Source of the DNA: Silene latifolia
Taxonomy: Eukaryota > Streptophyta > Magnoliopsida > Caryophyllales > Caryophyllaceae
Direction: 5' to 3'
Assembly: GCF_048544455.1 (NCBI RefSeq)
Contig: NC_133537.1
Coordinates: 145,926,058 to 145,990,057 of the forward strand
Length of the DNA stretch: 64,000 bases
Shown here: positions 47,537 through 59,945 of the stretch, in pieces
Numbering within the stretch: the stretch's first letter is position 1
Layout of the letters: every line of letters begins with the position of its first letter
The notes under the pieces: generated by a model
What the model was told of the DNA's origin: nothing
What the model saw: the letters and a program-made list of their open reading frames with translations, nothing else
The model's database searches: none
Program-made: the position numbers and the translations under genes

Positions 47537-48969
47537 TTGCTAGGACACTTACGTCTTTGCGATCCCTAGATGGTGAGACTCGAACGAGGTCTTGGTTGGA
47601 ATGCATTAATTGATATTACGGTCACGGTCGGGTTTCCTTGTCCGGGCCCACAACCTAACCCTTTTCGGCCATTGGCTCGTTTCGTCGGCGTGAATTTTCT
47701 CATCCCCGCGTTTCGAATCCGAATTGAGTCAAGCATACCGTTGACGTTACACATTTATGTTTCGTCAAAGAGCTTTCATCACTTTCGAGCACGAGGCTAG
47801 GGCACCCTCCTTACACATTTTGTTTAGATTGGTATCCCTCTCGCAAATCGGGGTTTGATCGCTTGGTGTGTAACCCACCCTTTTAAGCCAAAACCCGAGT
47901 CAGCATAATGCATAATATAATGAAACTGTGAGTGCTTATGTGCTACTTGATCATAAGTCCTTCCGTGTCATTTTCAAAAACACCTCTTTGCGCCGTTATA
48001 ATGGCCATTTCAAACCTCGGTCTATCGCCGACCGATGCACGCCTTTTTAGGCCGTCATGATGACGATTTTCAAACCCGGTCTTGTATAACCATCTCAACA
48101 CGCCTTTCTAGGCCATCGTAATGACGATTTTCAAACCCGGTTTTGTATAACCATTTCAACACGCCTTTCTAGGCCATCGTAATGACGATTTTCAAACCCG
48201 GTTTTGTATAACCATTTCAACATGCGTTTCTAGGCCATCGTAATGACGATTTTCAAACCTGGTTTTGTATAACCATTTCAAAAATCACCTTTTTACGCCG
48301 TTATAATCGCCGCGTCTAGACACGGATTTTAACCCCTTTCGCGCCGACAATGGCTTTCTTTCAAAACCCGAGAAAAGTACACCCCCTTTTCTCGAGACAC
48401 TTTCGGGATCCCAAGAACCAAGCACTGTCCCCGAGACCTCTTCAAACATTTCAAACTCGATTTTCAAAACATACAATTTTGAATTTCAAAACCGTCTTGG
48501 GAAACGATGCACTGTTTTCTGAGCCGACTCAAACTCAAACCGTCTTTTGCAAATAAACTTAAGACAACCCTTTCAACTGATCAACTTGCGAAGATTTCTA
48601 TCTTCGGAAGCCGCCCATTAAAAGCGACAAATGAATCTTTTTGAAAATTTCTATTTTCGAAAACTTCAGTCCACCATTCCAATTCCGCCTCGTGTCTATC
48701 GAGTCAAAGCAAACGTACTTATGGGTCTTTACTTATGAGTCGTCTCACCACGAGACCCGTCCAATGGCATCGCGCCGTCATGATTGGACTCGTGTCAAAG
48801 GTTCGGTCAAACACCGTTACGTCATAAATCGAGTCAGCACCGAGGGACCACACACGGTCGCCCCGTCTTGTTGAGTCTGTCTTTGTCTCATCCTCTGCGT
48901 TGTCTGCGTTTAGTCTTGGAACCGTGTCGGATTGAGTTGTAATGTTAGCCGTTTTTCTGCCTCAGATCC
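47537..48969 (+). other. Untranslated leader of element 3 with a 61-bp minisatellite
   Basis: No coding frame is supported before the gag ATG at 48970. The minisatellite is at 48054-48290. Confidence 0.75.
48054..48290 (+). repeat. Minisatellite, 61-bp unit, about four copies
   Basis: The unit contains AATGACGATTTTCAAACCCG and AACACGCCTTTCTAGGCC. The last three copies are almost identical, and the first is more diverged. Related but older half-units extend left to about 47975. The arm AGGCC near the unit end can pair with GGCCT-type sequences, so each unit may fold. Confidence 0.88.
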
Positions 48970-50880
48970 ATGGCCCCATCTTCAGCTTCATCCAACAACA
49001 ACATTGATAACAACAGAGATGTCACAACTGATCAGCTAGCCAGCCTGCTTACCGCTCTTAAGGTCACCCTGGATCGCGTCGAGACCTGTATCGACGCCCT
49101 GGAGAACAAGGAAACTGGGGAACATAATACGCCACCTCTGACTGAAACTGAGAAGAGACTGAAACTCTTAGAAGAACAGCTCCTAGCCCGGGGTAACAAC
49201 ATTCATCTTGAGAACAACCGGAGGTTCGAGCCTGTCGGGGACCAATTACCTGACAACTTCACCCTGACTGACGTGCCTAAGTTCAAGGAAGTGGAGGACC
49301 CACTCAACCATATCCGTGCTTTCAAGGACTACATGGCAATTAAGGGGGTCAAACAGGAGCTCTTTACTCGGATCTTCCCATCCTCTTTGGAGCCGATTCC
49401 TCGCCAATGGTACTACTCCTTGGACCCGAAAAACCTTACTACTTGGGATGAGATCGCAGTTGAGTTTGCCAAGCAGTATGCCGACAACATCGAAATCCAG
49501 GCCAACACCCGCACTCTTGAGGTGTTAACCCAAAACGACAAGGAAGGGTGTACTGAGTTCCTAACCCGTTGGAGGAGGGTGAGTACTCAGTTGGTCAGTA
49601 AGCCAAGTGAATCAACTCTGGTGGAAAAATTTGTCAACAATCTCCGCCCGGTTTATGCCAACCTATTGAGGTATCAGAATATCAAAACTTTCCAAGATCT
49701 GCAGATTCTGGGGACACGTATTGAGGACGACCTCCGAAAGGGTGTCTTAGCAAAGACCACTGGCAGGGATTACCAGGGATCCACCTCAACCGGATCTCGC
49801 CCTTACGGTCAGACAAACAAGATTGATGAGGTCAACCTCGTCGAACCATCTGCCAAGAAAACCAAGCGCCCCCAGAGAGTGTTCACCAACATAGGGTCGA
49901 CTTACGCAAGTGCTCTGAAAAGGCTCATGGACCAGGGGAAGCTACAACCGATCGGACCCACCCCGGATCCGACCGACGCCAAGAAGTCCCGATTTTGGAA
50001 CCCCAACGCCTACTGCCAGTATCATCGAGGGAAGGGGCATGATACCGAAAATTGCTTGAAACTCAAGCACCTCATTCAAGATATGATTGAGAAGGGAGAT
50101 TTGCCTATACCCCCACCAACTAAGCCGAACAACAAGACGAATCCTTTGGGATTTCATGCCATCTCTGACGATGAGCCGACCCTAGACTGCTCTCACCCCA
50201 TCTTGCCGATTGACGACGATGTAAATGTTCTGGAAAAGGATCCTTCAGACGGAGTGTTTGTGTTTAGTGCTGCCACTATGCTCACTATGTTTCAACAAGT
50301 TGAAGAGGCCATAGCCAGCCTCTCTGAAAGAATCACCCGACTCGACGACGCCTACCGTCGACTCATCTTCAATCCCCCAACACCGCACCTAAGGGAGAAT
50401 TCCCCAAGCATTCAAAACTACCCACCCCAGGATGGATTGCTCCCGCGACCATTCTGGCATAGACCTCACGAAAATCACCCTCAAAATAACTACCCTCAAA
50501 ATAACTACCCCCAAAATAACTACCCCCATAAAAATCGCTCTCACAAAAATATTCCCCACAAGAATTACCCGCCGAGGAATACCCCTCCAAGGTATCCTCG
50601 AGACTCCGAAATTAACGGCATATGGAGGGATGATGTTGAGGATGTCTATATCCTCCCAGGGAAGGAGAAGCGGACGAAAGAAATCGGACATCTCACCCGG
50701 TCCGGACGTCCCTATCAAAATCCGAACAACCCAACGGTCGTTCCAATAACGAATGACCAAATCGTTCCAGTGGTAGACACTCAACCAAAGGCCCCCGAGA
50801 ACTCAATCCTGAAACAGCTCCAGAAAACAAAAGCCGAAATCTCAATTTGGCAACTGATCGCAACGTCTTTTGAGCACTGA
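48970..50880 (+). pseudogene. Gag of element 3
   Basis: The frame is 636 codons starting at ATG 48970, with an Asn/Ser-rich N-terminus, a coiled-coil-like EKRLKLLEEQL and the capsid-type gag domain (about 105-235, FPSSLEPIPRQWYYSL). The knuckle CQYHRGKGHDTENC lies near codon 350. A proline, asparagine and histidine-rich repeat tract (50469-50590) is absent from the other family. The frame ends at TGA (50878-50880) in a CGA context (FEH-stop-QALLQAL), where elements 1 and 2 have arginine. It continues in the same frame as the protease at 50887. The stop is therefore a C-to-T nonsense mutation. Confidence 0.92.
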
Positions 50881-52032
50881 CAGGCCTTGCTGCAGGCCTT
50901 GGGAAAATTAACCGTGCCCTCCACCTCTTCCCCAGAAGAAATAGTGGTGCACATGACGAGAGACGCCCCTTATCTGAGTAACCTGGTCGTCTTCTCCGAC
51001 GAGGATATCCCTCCGTTCAGAGCCAATCATAACCTGGCCCTATACATCACCGTACAATGCCTCAAGAAAAATATACCAATGGTCCTCGTGGATGACGGTT
51101 CCGCCGTGAATGTCATTCCTCTCAAAACTGCCCACAGGCTGGGAGTCAAGGAATCTGATTTGATCCCAACGAATCAGGGAGTACGCGCCTACGACGGCAC
51201 TCGTCGCAAGGTCGCTGGGCTAGTCACTTTGACCGTCGCAACCGGACCCTTAGAAAGACAAACCAGTTTTCAAGTGGTCGACATCGACGCGTCCTTCAAC
51301 ATGCTCATGGGACGTCCCTGGATTCACGCCGTCAAGGCGGTCACATCAACGCTCCACCAGAAGATCAGGGTCCCCTTCAACGGGAAAACAATCACGATTC
51401 CCACTTCCCCAATCAAAGCAGTTATGAGAAGGGGGATAGCCTCCCAAGCCATTGAGGAGGACGACAATGAAATGTGGGGTTTCCAAGCCGTAAACGCCAT
51501 AACTGATGAATCGGCGACCTCTGAGTGTGACCCGTTCACCAACCTCACGGTCAACCGTACTATGATGCGCCAGGGTTACTTCCCGGGTTTGCCGCTCAAT
51601 CCACTAAAGAACCCATTGCCTCCCTTGAAACAGGCTAAGGTCCCCAACATTCCCTTTGGACTGGGGTACGAACCTACTGACCAAGATATCCGGGAGATGA
51701 ACCTCCTAATCCAAAAACGCAAGAAGCACGGGGCTATCCTCCGTCCCTACCACCTGACTCTCAACGGATACTTTGTCCCCGAGGGAGAGTCTGAGCTCTA
51801 CCACGGCTTTCCGGAACCGATCTATGACTCTGTGGCGAAGGCTAGGTACCCGGGAGTGGAAGTCTCCCAGGACTGCTACTTCATCCCCGACAACATCGAA
51901 GCTGCATCAACTGAGTCCAAGCCGTCACCATGCCTTGACGAACAAGCTGTCACACTCCTCTTTGGGGAAGATAACGTCAAACACCTCGACTATGAGGACA
52001 TCATCAACATCGCCCTGAAAGAATTAATTTGA
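50881..52032 (+). pseudogene. Protease and linker of element 3
   Basis: The frame 50887-52032 is in frame with gag. It has the LVDDGSAVNVIP active site (about 51087), ASFNMLMGRPWIH (about 51290) and the linker LTLNGYFVPEG and LDEQAVTLLFGE. Here the linker reads through KVPNIPFGLGYEPT, where elements 1 and 2 have a TAA after KEGN. A one-base shift near 52020-52033 breaks the join to RT. Confidence 0.9.
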
Positions 52033-53940
52033 TCCAACCGCCTTGATCTCCGATACTGGCCCGGGGAAAGCTACCCAAGGCTGGAGGAAGACCGTCAAGT
52101 GGACCGATCGCCAAGGCCGCATTTTCAAGATAACAACTGGAGAAGGCCCTATGTTCAAAGAGGGAAGTGAAGAAGGATCTGAGTCCGAGTCTGAGTCCGA
52201 GTTAGAGTCTGTCATAGCTCCTAACGCCCCTAATGTCCCAGTCAAGGTCCCCTTCCCACTGTTTTATCACAAAGTCGTGGCTGATTCAGAGGCTGAGTCT
52301 ACTAGGGTCACCCCCACTCCCATGAAAGGTGACAACCTGGAGCCTGTTCCAGGGGCCACTTCCTCTGTTGTGTCGCCTCTGACTGACCACAAGATGTCTG
52401 TCCTTTCTGAGCTTTTCGCTCGTGTCAACTTAATGAACGCTAATTTTGCTTATGACTCATCTCAATTTAACTTCAATGCGATTCTGAATGACTATGAGGA
52501 ATTTGACTTGAGCGACTACCCACCTCACTTAGCCAAAGAACTTGACAAACGGGAAACCAGAACCCCCATCATTGATGAAACCGAACCTATTAACGTAGGA
52601 ACCGACAATACACCTCAAGAACTTAGGATAGGGATAACCATGGACCCCTCGGAAAGACAACAGTTCATTGACCTCCTCCACGAATACAAGGACGTGTTCG
52701 CCTTGTCTTACAAAGACATGCCTGGGATTGACAGGGAAATTGCAGAGCACCGGATACCCATTAAACCTGGAGCTAAACCTGTGAAACAGAAGCTACGCCG
52801 GATGCGTCCTGAGTGGGCCCTAAAAATCAAAGAAGAAGTGGACAAACAGTTCAAGGCTGGGTTCATCAAAGTGTCTGAATACTCTGACTGGGTGGCCAAC
52901 ATTGTGCCGGTACCAAAGAAAGACGGAAGAATTCGGGTTTGCGTCGACTTCAAGGATCTGAACAAGGCGAGTCCAAAAGACGACTTCCCTTTGCCACATG
53001 TTGACATTCTGGTGGACAACACTGCCGAACATGCTCTCCTATCATTCATGGATGGGTATGCTGGGTACAACCAGATTAAAATGGCTGAGGAAGACATGCA
53101 CAAGACTGCGTTCACTACACAGTGGGGTACATATTGCTACACAGTCATACCTTTCGGCCTCATCAACGCCGGAGCAACCTATCAGAGAACCGCAACCACT
53201 CTCCTACATGATATGATGCACAAGGAGGTAGAAGTATATGTCGACGACATGATTGTCAAATCGAAAGAACGGGACGGCCACATCAATGCCCTCCGGAAAT
53301 TCTTCGCTCGTCTACGGAAATATAACATGAGACTAAATCCTCAGAAGTGTGCATTCGGGGTCACCTCCGAAAAACTCTTGGGACATGTCGTCAGCAAAAG
53401 AGGCATTGAGATTCACCCCACCAAAATCAAAGCCCTTCAAGAAATGCCTCGGCCTAGGAACGAGAAGGAGATTCAGGGATTTCTCGGTCAGGTCCAATAC
53501 ATCAGCCGGTTCATTTCCAAGCTTACTATGATTTGTGAACCGATATTCAAGAAGCTTCGTGCCTCCGATCACACTGATTGGGACGACGACTGTCAGAAGG
53601 CGTTTGACAGGATAAAGGAAATCCAATCCAAACCTCATGTCCTCATGCCACCTCAACCGGGGATTCCTCTATCCCTATACCTGACTGTTACCAACACAGC
53701 CATGGGAGCAATGCTAGCACAAACAGTTGGCAACGAAGAGCGACCATCTACTACATCAGCAAAAAGTTCATTGAGTACGAGACGAGGTATACCCAACTGG
53801 AAAAGACATGCCTTGCCCGAGTATGGTCAACATAGAAGCTGCGGCATTAAATGCTTAGCTACACGGTCCACATCTACTCCAAGATGGACCCGGTTAAATA
53901 CATCTTCGAAAAACCCGTACTAAACGGAAGGCTGTCTAGA
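52033..53940 (+). pseudogene. Reverse transcriptase and RNase H of element 3
   Basis: The frame 52043-53923 carries the Ser/Glu tract, HRIPIKPGAKPVKQ, VPKKDGRIRVCVDFKDLN, motif A (FMDGYAGYNQ), IPFGLINAGATYQ and YVDD (near 53240). All key RT motifs are intact. A one-base shift near 53742 within RNase H (after GNEER) ends the meaningful frame. In the shifted frame a TAG and a TAA occur near 53836 and 53848. Confidence 0.92.
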
Positions 53941-55830
53941 TGGACACTCATGCTGTCCGAGTTTGACCTCAAGTTTGTATCCCTCTAGGTTATCAAGGGA
54001 AGAGCAGTTGTCGATTTCCTAGCAGAAAATCCCGTCAACGAGGATCTAACGACCGACACATGGTCACTTCCTGACGAAGACATCCGTTGTGCCGACTCCG
54101 ACGCATGGGACCTATACTTTGATGGTGCATCTAATCTGAGAGGTTTCGGGGTAAGAATCCTTCTAATATCACCAGAGGGAGAACATGTTCCGATCTTGGT
54201 CAAGCTAGACTTCGCCGTCACCAACAATGCCGCTGAATATGAAGCATGTCTCATCGGCCTACAAGCAGCCATCACACTTGGCATCAAGAGACTGAGGGTC
54301 TACGGCGATTCCTCGCTCATCATCAATCAGGTATCCGGATTATGGAAAATCCGATCTGACAGCCTAGCTCCCTACCGAGCAAAGATCAATCAAGAGGCCG
54401 ATTTCTTCGACCAAGTCGACTACTTCCACTTACCACGAGAGGAAAATCAATTTGCTGATGCCCTGGCAAAACTTGCCGCGCTCGTCAACATACCTGATGA
54501 CATGGCGTCAATGCCCCTATGTGTCGAAAGACGGAGCGAGCCAGCTCACATTTGTGCTATTATCGACGACGCGGAAAGCCATAATGAACCTTGGTACCAA
54601 GCCCTCCTTAATTACAAAACCAAAAACGAATTTCCTCCCAACTCTGATCAAAGAGGACAGAGAGCCATCCGTTTACTTGCATCACAATTCGTGATGAACC
54701 AAAATCAACTCTACAAAAGAACACCCCAAGGAATTCTTCTCCTTTGCATCGACCATCACAAAGCCAAGAAAGTTATGGGAGAGGTTCACGATGGAAAATG
54801 TGGCCCTCACATGAGTGCAATGATGCTTACACGGAAAATCACGCGACTAGGTTACTACTGGACCACCATGGAAGCCGATTGCCGTAACTACGTCAAACAT
54901 TGCCACAATTGCCAAATCTTCGCCAACATACAACACATACCACCATCCCTTTTATACACCATGACATCACCCTGGCCATTCTCAACTTGGGGCATCGACA
55001 TCATCGGGAAAGTCAACCCGATAGGCACCAAGGGGCATTGCTTCGTCCTCGTCGCCATCGACTACTTCACCAAATGGGTGGAAGCACAATCATATGCAAT
55101 CTTGACCGCCAAACAAGTGGCCAAGTTCATTCAAAACAACATCATCTACCGATATGGGGTACCCCATGAAATCATCAGCGATCAAGGCTCTCACTTCCAT
55201 GCGGAAACTCAAGCTTTGCTGGACAAGTACAAAATCAAACGACATCGATCATCCCCCTACCGCCCCCAAATCAACGGAGCGGTGGAGGCAGCGAACAAGA
55301 CTCTTGTCACCATCATCAAGAAAATGCAAGACAACTATCGCAATTGGCCGAGTAAACTCCCATTTGCACTCTCGGGATACCGAACCTCCATTCGAACACC
55401 AACAGGCGCCACACCCTTCTACCTAGCATATGGTATGGAGGCGGTTCAACCAGTAGAGTTAGAGGTCCCATCTCTACGCATCTTACTGAAAAGTCAAGTC
55501 CCTGAGGCGGAATGGACCCGTCAAAGGTACGAACAACTCACTCTTCTAGACGAACGGCGACTCAACGCCTTGCACAACGTCCAGCTATACCAACGACGTA
55601 TACAACGGGCATTCAACAAGAAGGTTAAACCCAGAAACATCCAGGAGGGCGACTTGGTCCTCAAGTCAGTTCGAGCACCATTACCCGTCGATCCGAGGGG
55701 AAAGTTCAAACCCAACTGGGCCGGGCCATACCTGGTCAAGAAAATACTTTCGGGGGGCACAGTGAGACTGAGTGACCTAGATGGGGAGGATTTTACAAAC
55801 CCAACCAACCTAGACCAGCTCAAAAAATAA
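53941..55830 (+). pseudogene. Additional RNase H and integrase of element 3
   Basis: The frame is open from 53989 to 55830 after a TAG at 53986-53988. The archaeal-type RNase H has DGAS (54121), EYEAC and GDSSLIINQ. Integrase keeps a complete HHCC finger (HCHNC near 54900-54915), unlike elements 1 and 2, as well as GIDIIGK, SDQGSHF and EAANK, and the C-terminal domain ending LDQLKK. This is the best-preserved integrase in the window. Confidence 0.92.
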
Positions 55831-56034
55831 TACCCTTGAACCCTAGCAACCAACGACCTAAGCCTAGTTTTACAACTAGCAACGACCTCAACCCTTTTCA
55901 AGTCAAGTTCCTCAACGCGTTCTGATTTGAAATTGCATGTTTTATCGAGTCTAAGCTACGGCACTTTGCCCGTTTCGAATATCCTTTGATCTGTCAAAAG
56001 CAACGTCCATTTGTACTAAAACAACAAACCCCCT

Positions 56035-56110
56035 GAACTACGAGCATGGTTTGATTTCACCTCTTCAGGTGAATACGTAGGCAGTCCCTCTTATACCTGA
56101 GGGATACAAC
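56035..56110 (+). other. Conserved two-hairpin RNA element, copy 1 (element 3)
   Basis: The order is GAACTACG, TTTGATTTC, hairpin 1 at 56056-56073 (TTCACCT/AGGTGAA, 4-nt loop), TACGTAGGCAG, hairpin 2 at 56085-56104 (TCCCTC/GAGGGA, 8-nt loop) and TACAACC. It matches the order of the element 2 copy at 15475-15403. Confidence 0.85.
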
Positions 56111-56140
56111 CACAAAACCCAATCAAATCCACAAAACATT

Positions 56141-56219
56141 TCGAACTACGATCATGGTTTGATTTCACCTCTCCCGGTGAATACGAAGGCAGTTCTTTCT
56201 TACACAAGAAGGATACAAC
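56141..56219 (+). other. Conserved two-hairpin RNA element, copy 2 (element 3)
   Basis: The order is as in copy 1. Hairpin 1 is at 56164-56181 (TTCACC/GGTGAA) and hairpin 2 at 56193-56210 (TTCTT/AAGAA, 8-nt loop). The stem of hairpin 2 differs from copy 1 on both arms yet still pairs. Confidence 0.85.
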
Positions 56220-56664
56220 CATTCCCACAATCAAAAACAATCATCCCCATACAAAAATCCCCACATACAAAACATCCCCATCAAAAAAGAGAAAAGGGAA
56301 AACCATTCCCTTTTTCCCACCAACATACAAAAATGAGCCTTTCTCCCATTCCACAAAATACCACTTTCCCAAGTGCAATTGTTTAGGACAATTCAAATTG
56401 AATTGCCTTCACCAAATGGATGGAAGAAACAAGCGTTCACAATTTTTGACACGAGCAATCATCTTATTTAATTAATAATGGGAGGGATTACAATTTCAAC
56501 AACAAATAAAGCTCGACAAGTCTACAACTTGTCAAAGCTAAGGTGTCAACTAACACACCTCACATAATAAAACTAGCACAAAACACACAACAACTAACTA
56601 GTACAACATAATAAAAACTTACAACAATAATACAACATAATAATAAAGTGGGTAATGGAGATTT
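56220..56664. other. Spacer between hairpin element and antisense gene of element 3
   Basis: AC-rich on the plus strand, with no coding frame. On the minus strand it would be the 3' untranslated part of the antisense gene. Confidence 0.5.
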
Positions 56665-58185
56665 TCACTCTTCCATTCTACCCTTGCCTTTTCCGTCGGG
56701 GTACATCTTCCCCTTGTTCTTCTTGTTGGCCCGACTAGCATGGACTTCTTCCTCGGAACGGATCCTAAACGGATCTAAGACGGCGACGGCCTCCGGTCTA
56801 GCACAAGACCTCATGTTCGACCCAAAAAGAGCCAAGGCACGGCCCACCATATTCTTGGGACCTGAACTCCTCCTGTTTGGTGGTCTCATCACATCGGGGG
56901 TAGCTCCATCAACATACTCCTCAAAGAAGGCACGGTTGGCCTTGCCAACCTCTCGGTACTTCAAATCGACAACCTCGTCCTTACGAAATTTGGATCTCTC
57001 TTCCAAGGACGGAGCTCGTGACCATTTGACATAAGCGGGAGTCACCCATGTCGTGGCAACGGGGTTTGGTACCTCCCAAAGCGGCCGAGTGGCCCACCAC
57101 CTTTTAAAGAACTCCACAAGCTCGAAGTTCCGGAAAACATTCTCTTGGACAAGAGTCTCTTGAGCGGGCACCTTTTGTTGACGCCCCATTTGCCTCATGA
57201 GCCTTTCGGGATATATGAAGGAAACAACCTTCAAACCCACCACCATCAAAGAACGAGGACTAGCACCCGAAGCGGGCAACCCCGTGAAGGACCTCAGGTG
57301 CCACCACGGCACCACCCAACGGATATGAGGACCACCCTGCTCCGCCAATCTTGCGGCCCAATAGGCCTCGGTGGATGCAAAACTATCCGGGTACAACTTC
57401 CTCATAGTGAGGTGACGGAAGGAGTAAGAAGAAGGATTAACTAGAGGCTCTACATACCGTAGCCTCTCCAATAACCACACTTGGAGGATCCTTTGGGATC
57501 CGAAAGAGGGAGCTTCTCCACAAGAGCCTTCCTTGTCCAAAGCTTGGATAATCTCCCCAAGCACCAACCATGATGGATCTCTACCATGCTCCATTTGCTC
57601 AATCACATGGATAAGGGTCATGCTACCATGACATCTAGGCCCCTCCTTCTTCAAGACATCAACAAAGAGGTACACATGGACAAGGCAAAATGCAAGAGCC
57701 CTTCTCCTAGCCACCTCCGAGACATTAACATCTAATCGGTTTGAAAATATGTTGATAAGAGCCAACATATCCACACCATGTGGAGCAAGAAGAAAGTTGA
57801 TTTGGCTTGTTTATAAGCCCAACATGGAACGGAATTTCTCTTTGTAGCACAACCGAGTCGGAGGAAGCACCGGAACACAACCCGGCCACCCACCAATGGC
57901 TCCAACTTCTTCGGCAAGAGGACAAAGCTCGTCTTTCGGGAAAACGAAAACATGGTGTTTCGAATCCCAAAACCGAGAACATGCTTCAAGAAACGAAGGT
58001 TGCACCTTGACTTGACGAAGCACCAACAATTGACCAACTCCCATGCTAACGAGTTGATGCTTTTCGGGAGGCGACAAATTCCGGCACCTTTGTCGCAATG
58101 CGTTCTCAAAAGCATCCATGAAATATTTTTGTGGAAGAAGAAGAGGTTTTGTAGAGATGTTTTTCTGTTTCGGATGATGAAACAA
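56665..58185 (-). pseudogene. DUF7745-like antisense gene of element 3 (single exon, one stop)
   Basis: The frame runs from ATG 58185 to the stop near 56665, about 505 codons, interrupted by a single in-frame TAA at 57813-57811. It is otherwise open and aligns throughout with the antisense gene of element 2. Shared landmarks are FLEACSRFWDS, RRRALAFCLVH, LQVWLLERLRYVEP, IRWVVPWWHLRSFTG and PERLMRQMG, and a basic C-terminus ending GKGKGRMEE. There is no intron at the ILQ-VWL join where element 2 has one. The sense strand of the retrotransposon is opposite, so this gene needs its own promoter. A TATA box is present at 58212-58201. The function is unknown; long conserved frames in two families argue for past selection. 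Confidence 0.82.
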
Positions 58186-58200
58186 TGAAGCGCAAACGTC

Positions 58201-58310
58201 CCTATTTATACAAAACGATCAGCGCATTTTTTCAGAAAAAGGGGAGAGCCGGCTTCCATCGCCAGGCTGCTCGCGCCTTTTTAAGGCTTCTCCAGGATTC
58301 CCGCTGTTGA
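58201..58310 (-). promoter_or_regulatory. Promoter of the antisense gene of element 3
   Basis: The minus strand reads GTATAAATAGGG (58212-58201) about 20 bp before the ATG region. 45-100 bp upstream is a GC-rich block with the GGCGCGAGCAGCC core (rc of 58268-58281), matching the GCTCGCGCC blocks of the element's own LTR. Confidence 0.7.
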
Positions 58311-58659
58311 CTTGTCTCTTTCAACATGTGCTTTCTCCTGACACCTCAAACCTCCCGCCAGGAACCTCGCGCCTCTTCGGGATAATCCGCGACATTTTGT
58401 GCTTCCTCACACTCACATTTCCTTGTTTTCGTGTTTTACGAAATCCGACACGGTTTCCATGACGCAGCTTTAAACATACGGATTTTTTTCTTTCTTTTTT
58501 TAAGGGGGGGAAGGGCTAGTCGCCCCGATCCGCGATGGATCGTTTCCATGTCAGTCGAAATCCCGAAAATTTTTCGCTTTTTCAAAAAAAATTTCCATCA
58601 AAAATCAAAACCGAAGATTGATAACACGACATCAGTTTTCCTCAAAAATTCAAGCACTC
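58311..58659. other. End part of element 3 before the Athila insertion
   Basis: A further GCGCCTC block lies near 58370. A G-run AAGGGGGGGAAGGG at 58501-58515 resembles a polypurine tract but is not followed by an LTR start. No coding frame is supported. Confidence 0.5.
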
Positions 58660-59940
58660 TGATACGTGCATATTCTATACACTTTATTTGCGGTTTTGGC
58701 ACGTATTTCCATGCGTATTTGTTAGCTTTAAGCTATTATTTCTCCCGAAACGGTTTACTTTGCGTTTTCTATGATTTATTGTAGGAATGAGTGGACGTAA
58801 GCTAAATCAAGCCTGAATCGTCCTCCAGAGGCAACTTCAGGGAAGCTTGGAAGAAGGGAGTTCGGATTCACTCACCTTGGGATGCGTGCATTGAAGTGAA
58901 GAGCTGTTTTTGAGGAAAAGAAGGTGTTTCTACACAGCCAGATCGATCGATCGACCAAAGATGACCGATCGATCGACCATTGGAGTTCAATGAGCAAGCT
59001 ACGTTTCGCTATTACGATCGATCGACCATGCTAATCGGTCGATCGACCAGTCTGCGAGCTGATATTGATTTTTCGTATTAGACTTTTAAAAGCCCAATTT
59101 GTAATTAACTTTTGGCATCTTTTATCGGTAGAACGCAGCAATTATTAGGTCATGCTTTTCATTACTGAAGAACTTAGTTTTTTTAGATCTAGCTTTGGGA
59201 ACGGAAACCCCCGAATTCAATTACGTTGTTCATCACTTTAATTAGTAAGTTTTTATGCAAATTCTTTCTTCCCTAATCTCTTGTTATTTCAATTCTTGTT
59301 TTTACCAATTTAATTTCAGCAATTAAGTTCTTACCTTTTGTCTTTAGTCCAATTCAATCATGTCAAATTTATTCTTTGCTATCAATTTTACAATTGTTAT
59401 AGTTTTAATTATGCATAGCTAATTTCTTTGATTGGGAACGAGGTGAGCCATGGCATAAATTAGGATTGTTTTGTAGTATGAAATCTTCCGTATCATTCTT
59501 GTTGTCTTTTGATAAACCTTTTTACTAGATTAAAAGATTAGTAATTAAAATTATCATTAGATTGGAATTTCCCTTGAGCGAAAGCTTTGAGAAATTCTTG
59601 GGAATTAGAAGACCGTAAGGTAATTTTGAGCATTGATCGAAAGGCTTGCTCATACTCCCCGAGACCGTATTATAGGACCTCTGCTAATTTACTGACCTGA
59701 TCTTAGCCATGGTGAACCGAAGTTCCCGATCTTCTTTTTATCTTGTTGAGAAATTCTTATTTTAGCAACTAGTCAAATTAGTCAACCAATCTTAAAACCC
59801 CCCATTAATTGTTACTTTTATAGACAGAAATAAGCAAATAGAATTGATCTTGTCTCTCTGTGGTTCAACCCTTACTATCACTAGCTATAGTTTTAGTTTG
59901 GAATTATAAATTTAATTTTGATACAAAAAACGCAGTATCA
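58660..59940 (+). repeat. 5' LTR of the Athila element
   Basis: It starts TGATACG and ends GCAGTATCA, giving matching inverted ends (TGATAC/GTATCA). It contains five TCGATCGA words at 58943-59046. Confidence 0.9.
58941..59050. repeat. TCGATCGA palindrome cluster in the Athila LTR
   Basis: Starts are at 58943, 58947, 58969, 59018 and 59039. The last pair is 21 bp apart. Most are followed by CCA, giving GATCGACCA. Confidence 0.9.
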
Positions 59941-59945
59941 AATTT

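Larger units (their letters stand above)
45056..58659 (+). mobile_element. Tat-lineage Ty3/gypsy element 3 (second family), interrupted by Athila
   Basis: The plus-strand order is LTR (45056-47515), PBS (47519-47536), leader with minisatellite, gag (48970), protease, RT, RNase H, additional RNase H and integrase (to 55830). A repeated hairpin element and a minus-strand DUF7745-like gene (56665-58185) follow. The protein is clearly related to elements 1 and 2 but diverged, and the LTR differs. No 3' LTR is seen before the Athila LTR begins at 58660. Gag has one TGA, and pol has two frameshifts and at least three stops. Confidence 0.9.

Noticed and set aside
51087..51125. Protease active site DDGS taken as an inactivating change from D(T/S)G
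   Set aside because: All three Tat elements have it, so it is a lineage form.
58501..58515. G-run as the polypurine tract of element 3
   Set aside because: The sequence that follows does not start TGTAG and does not match the 5' LTR at 45056.
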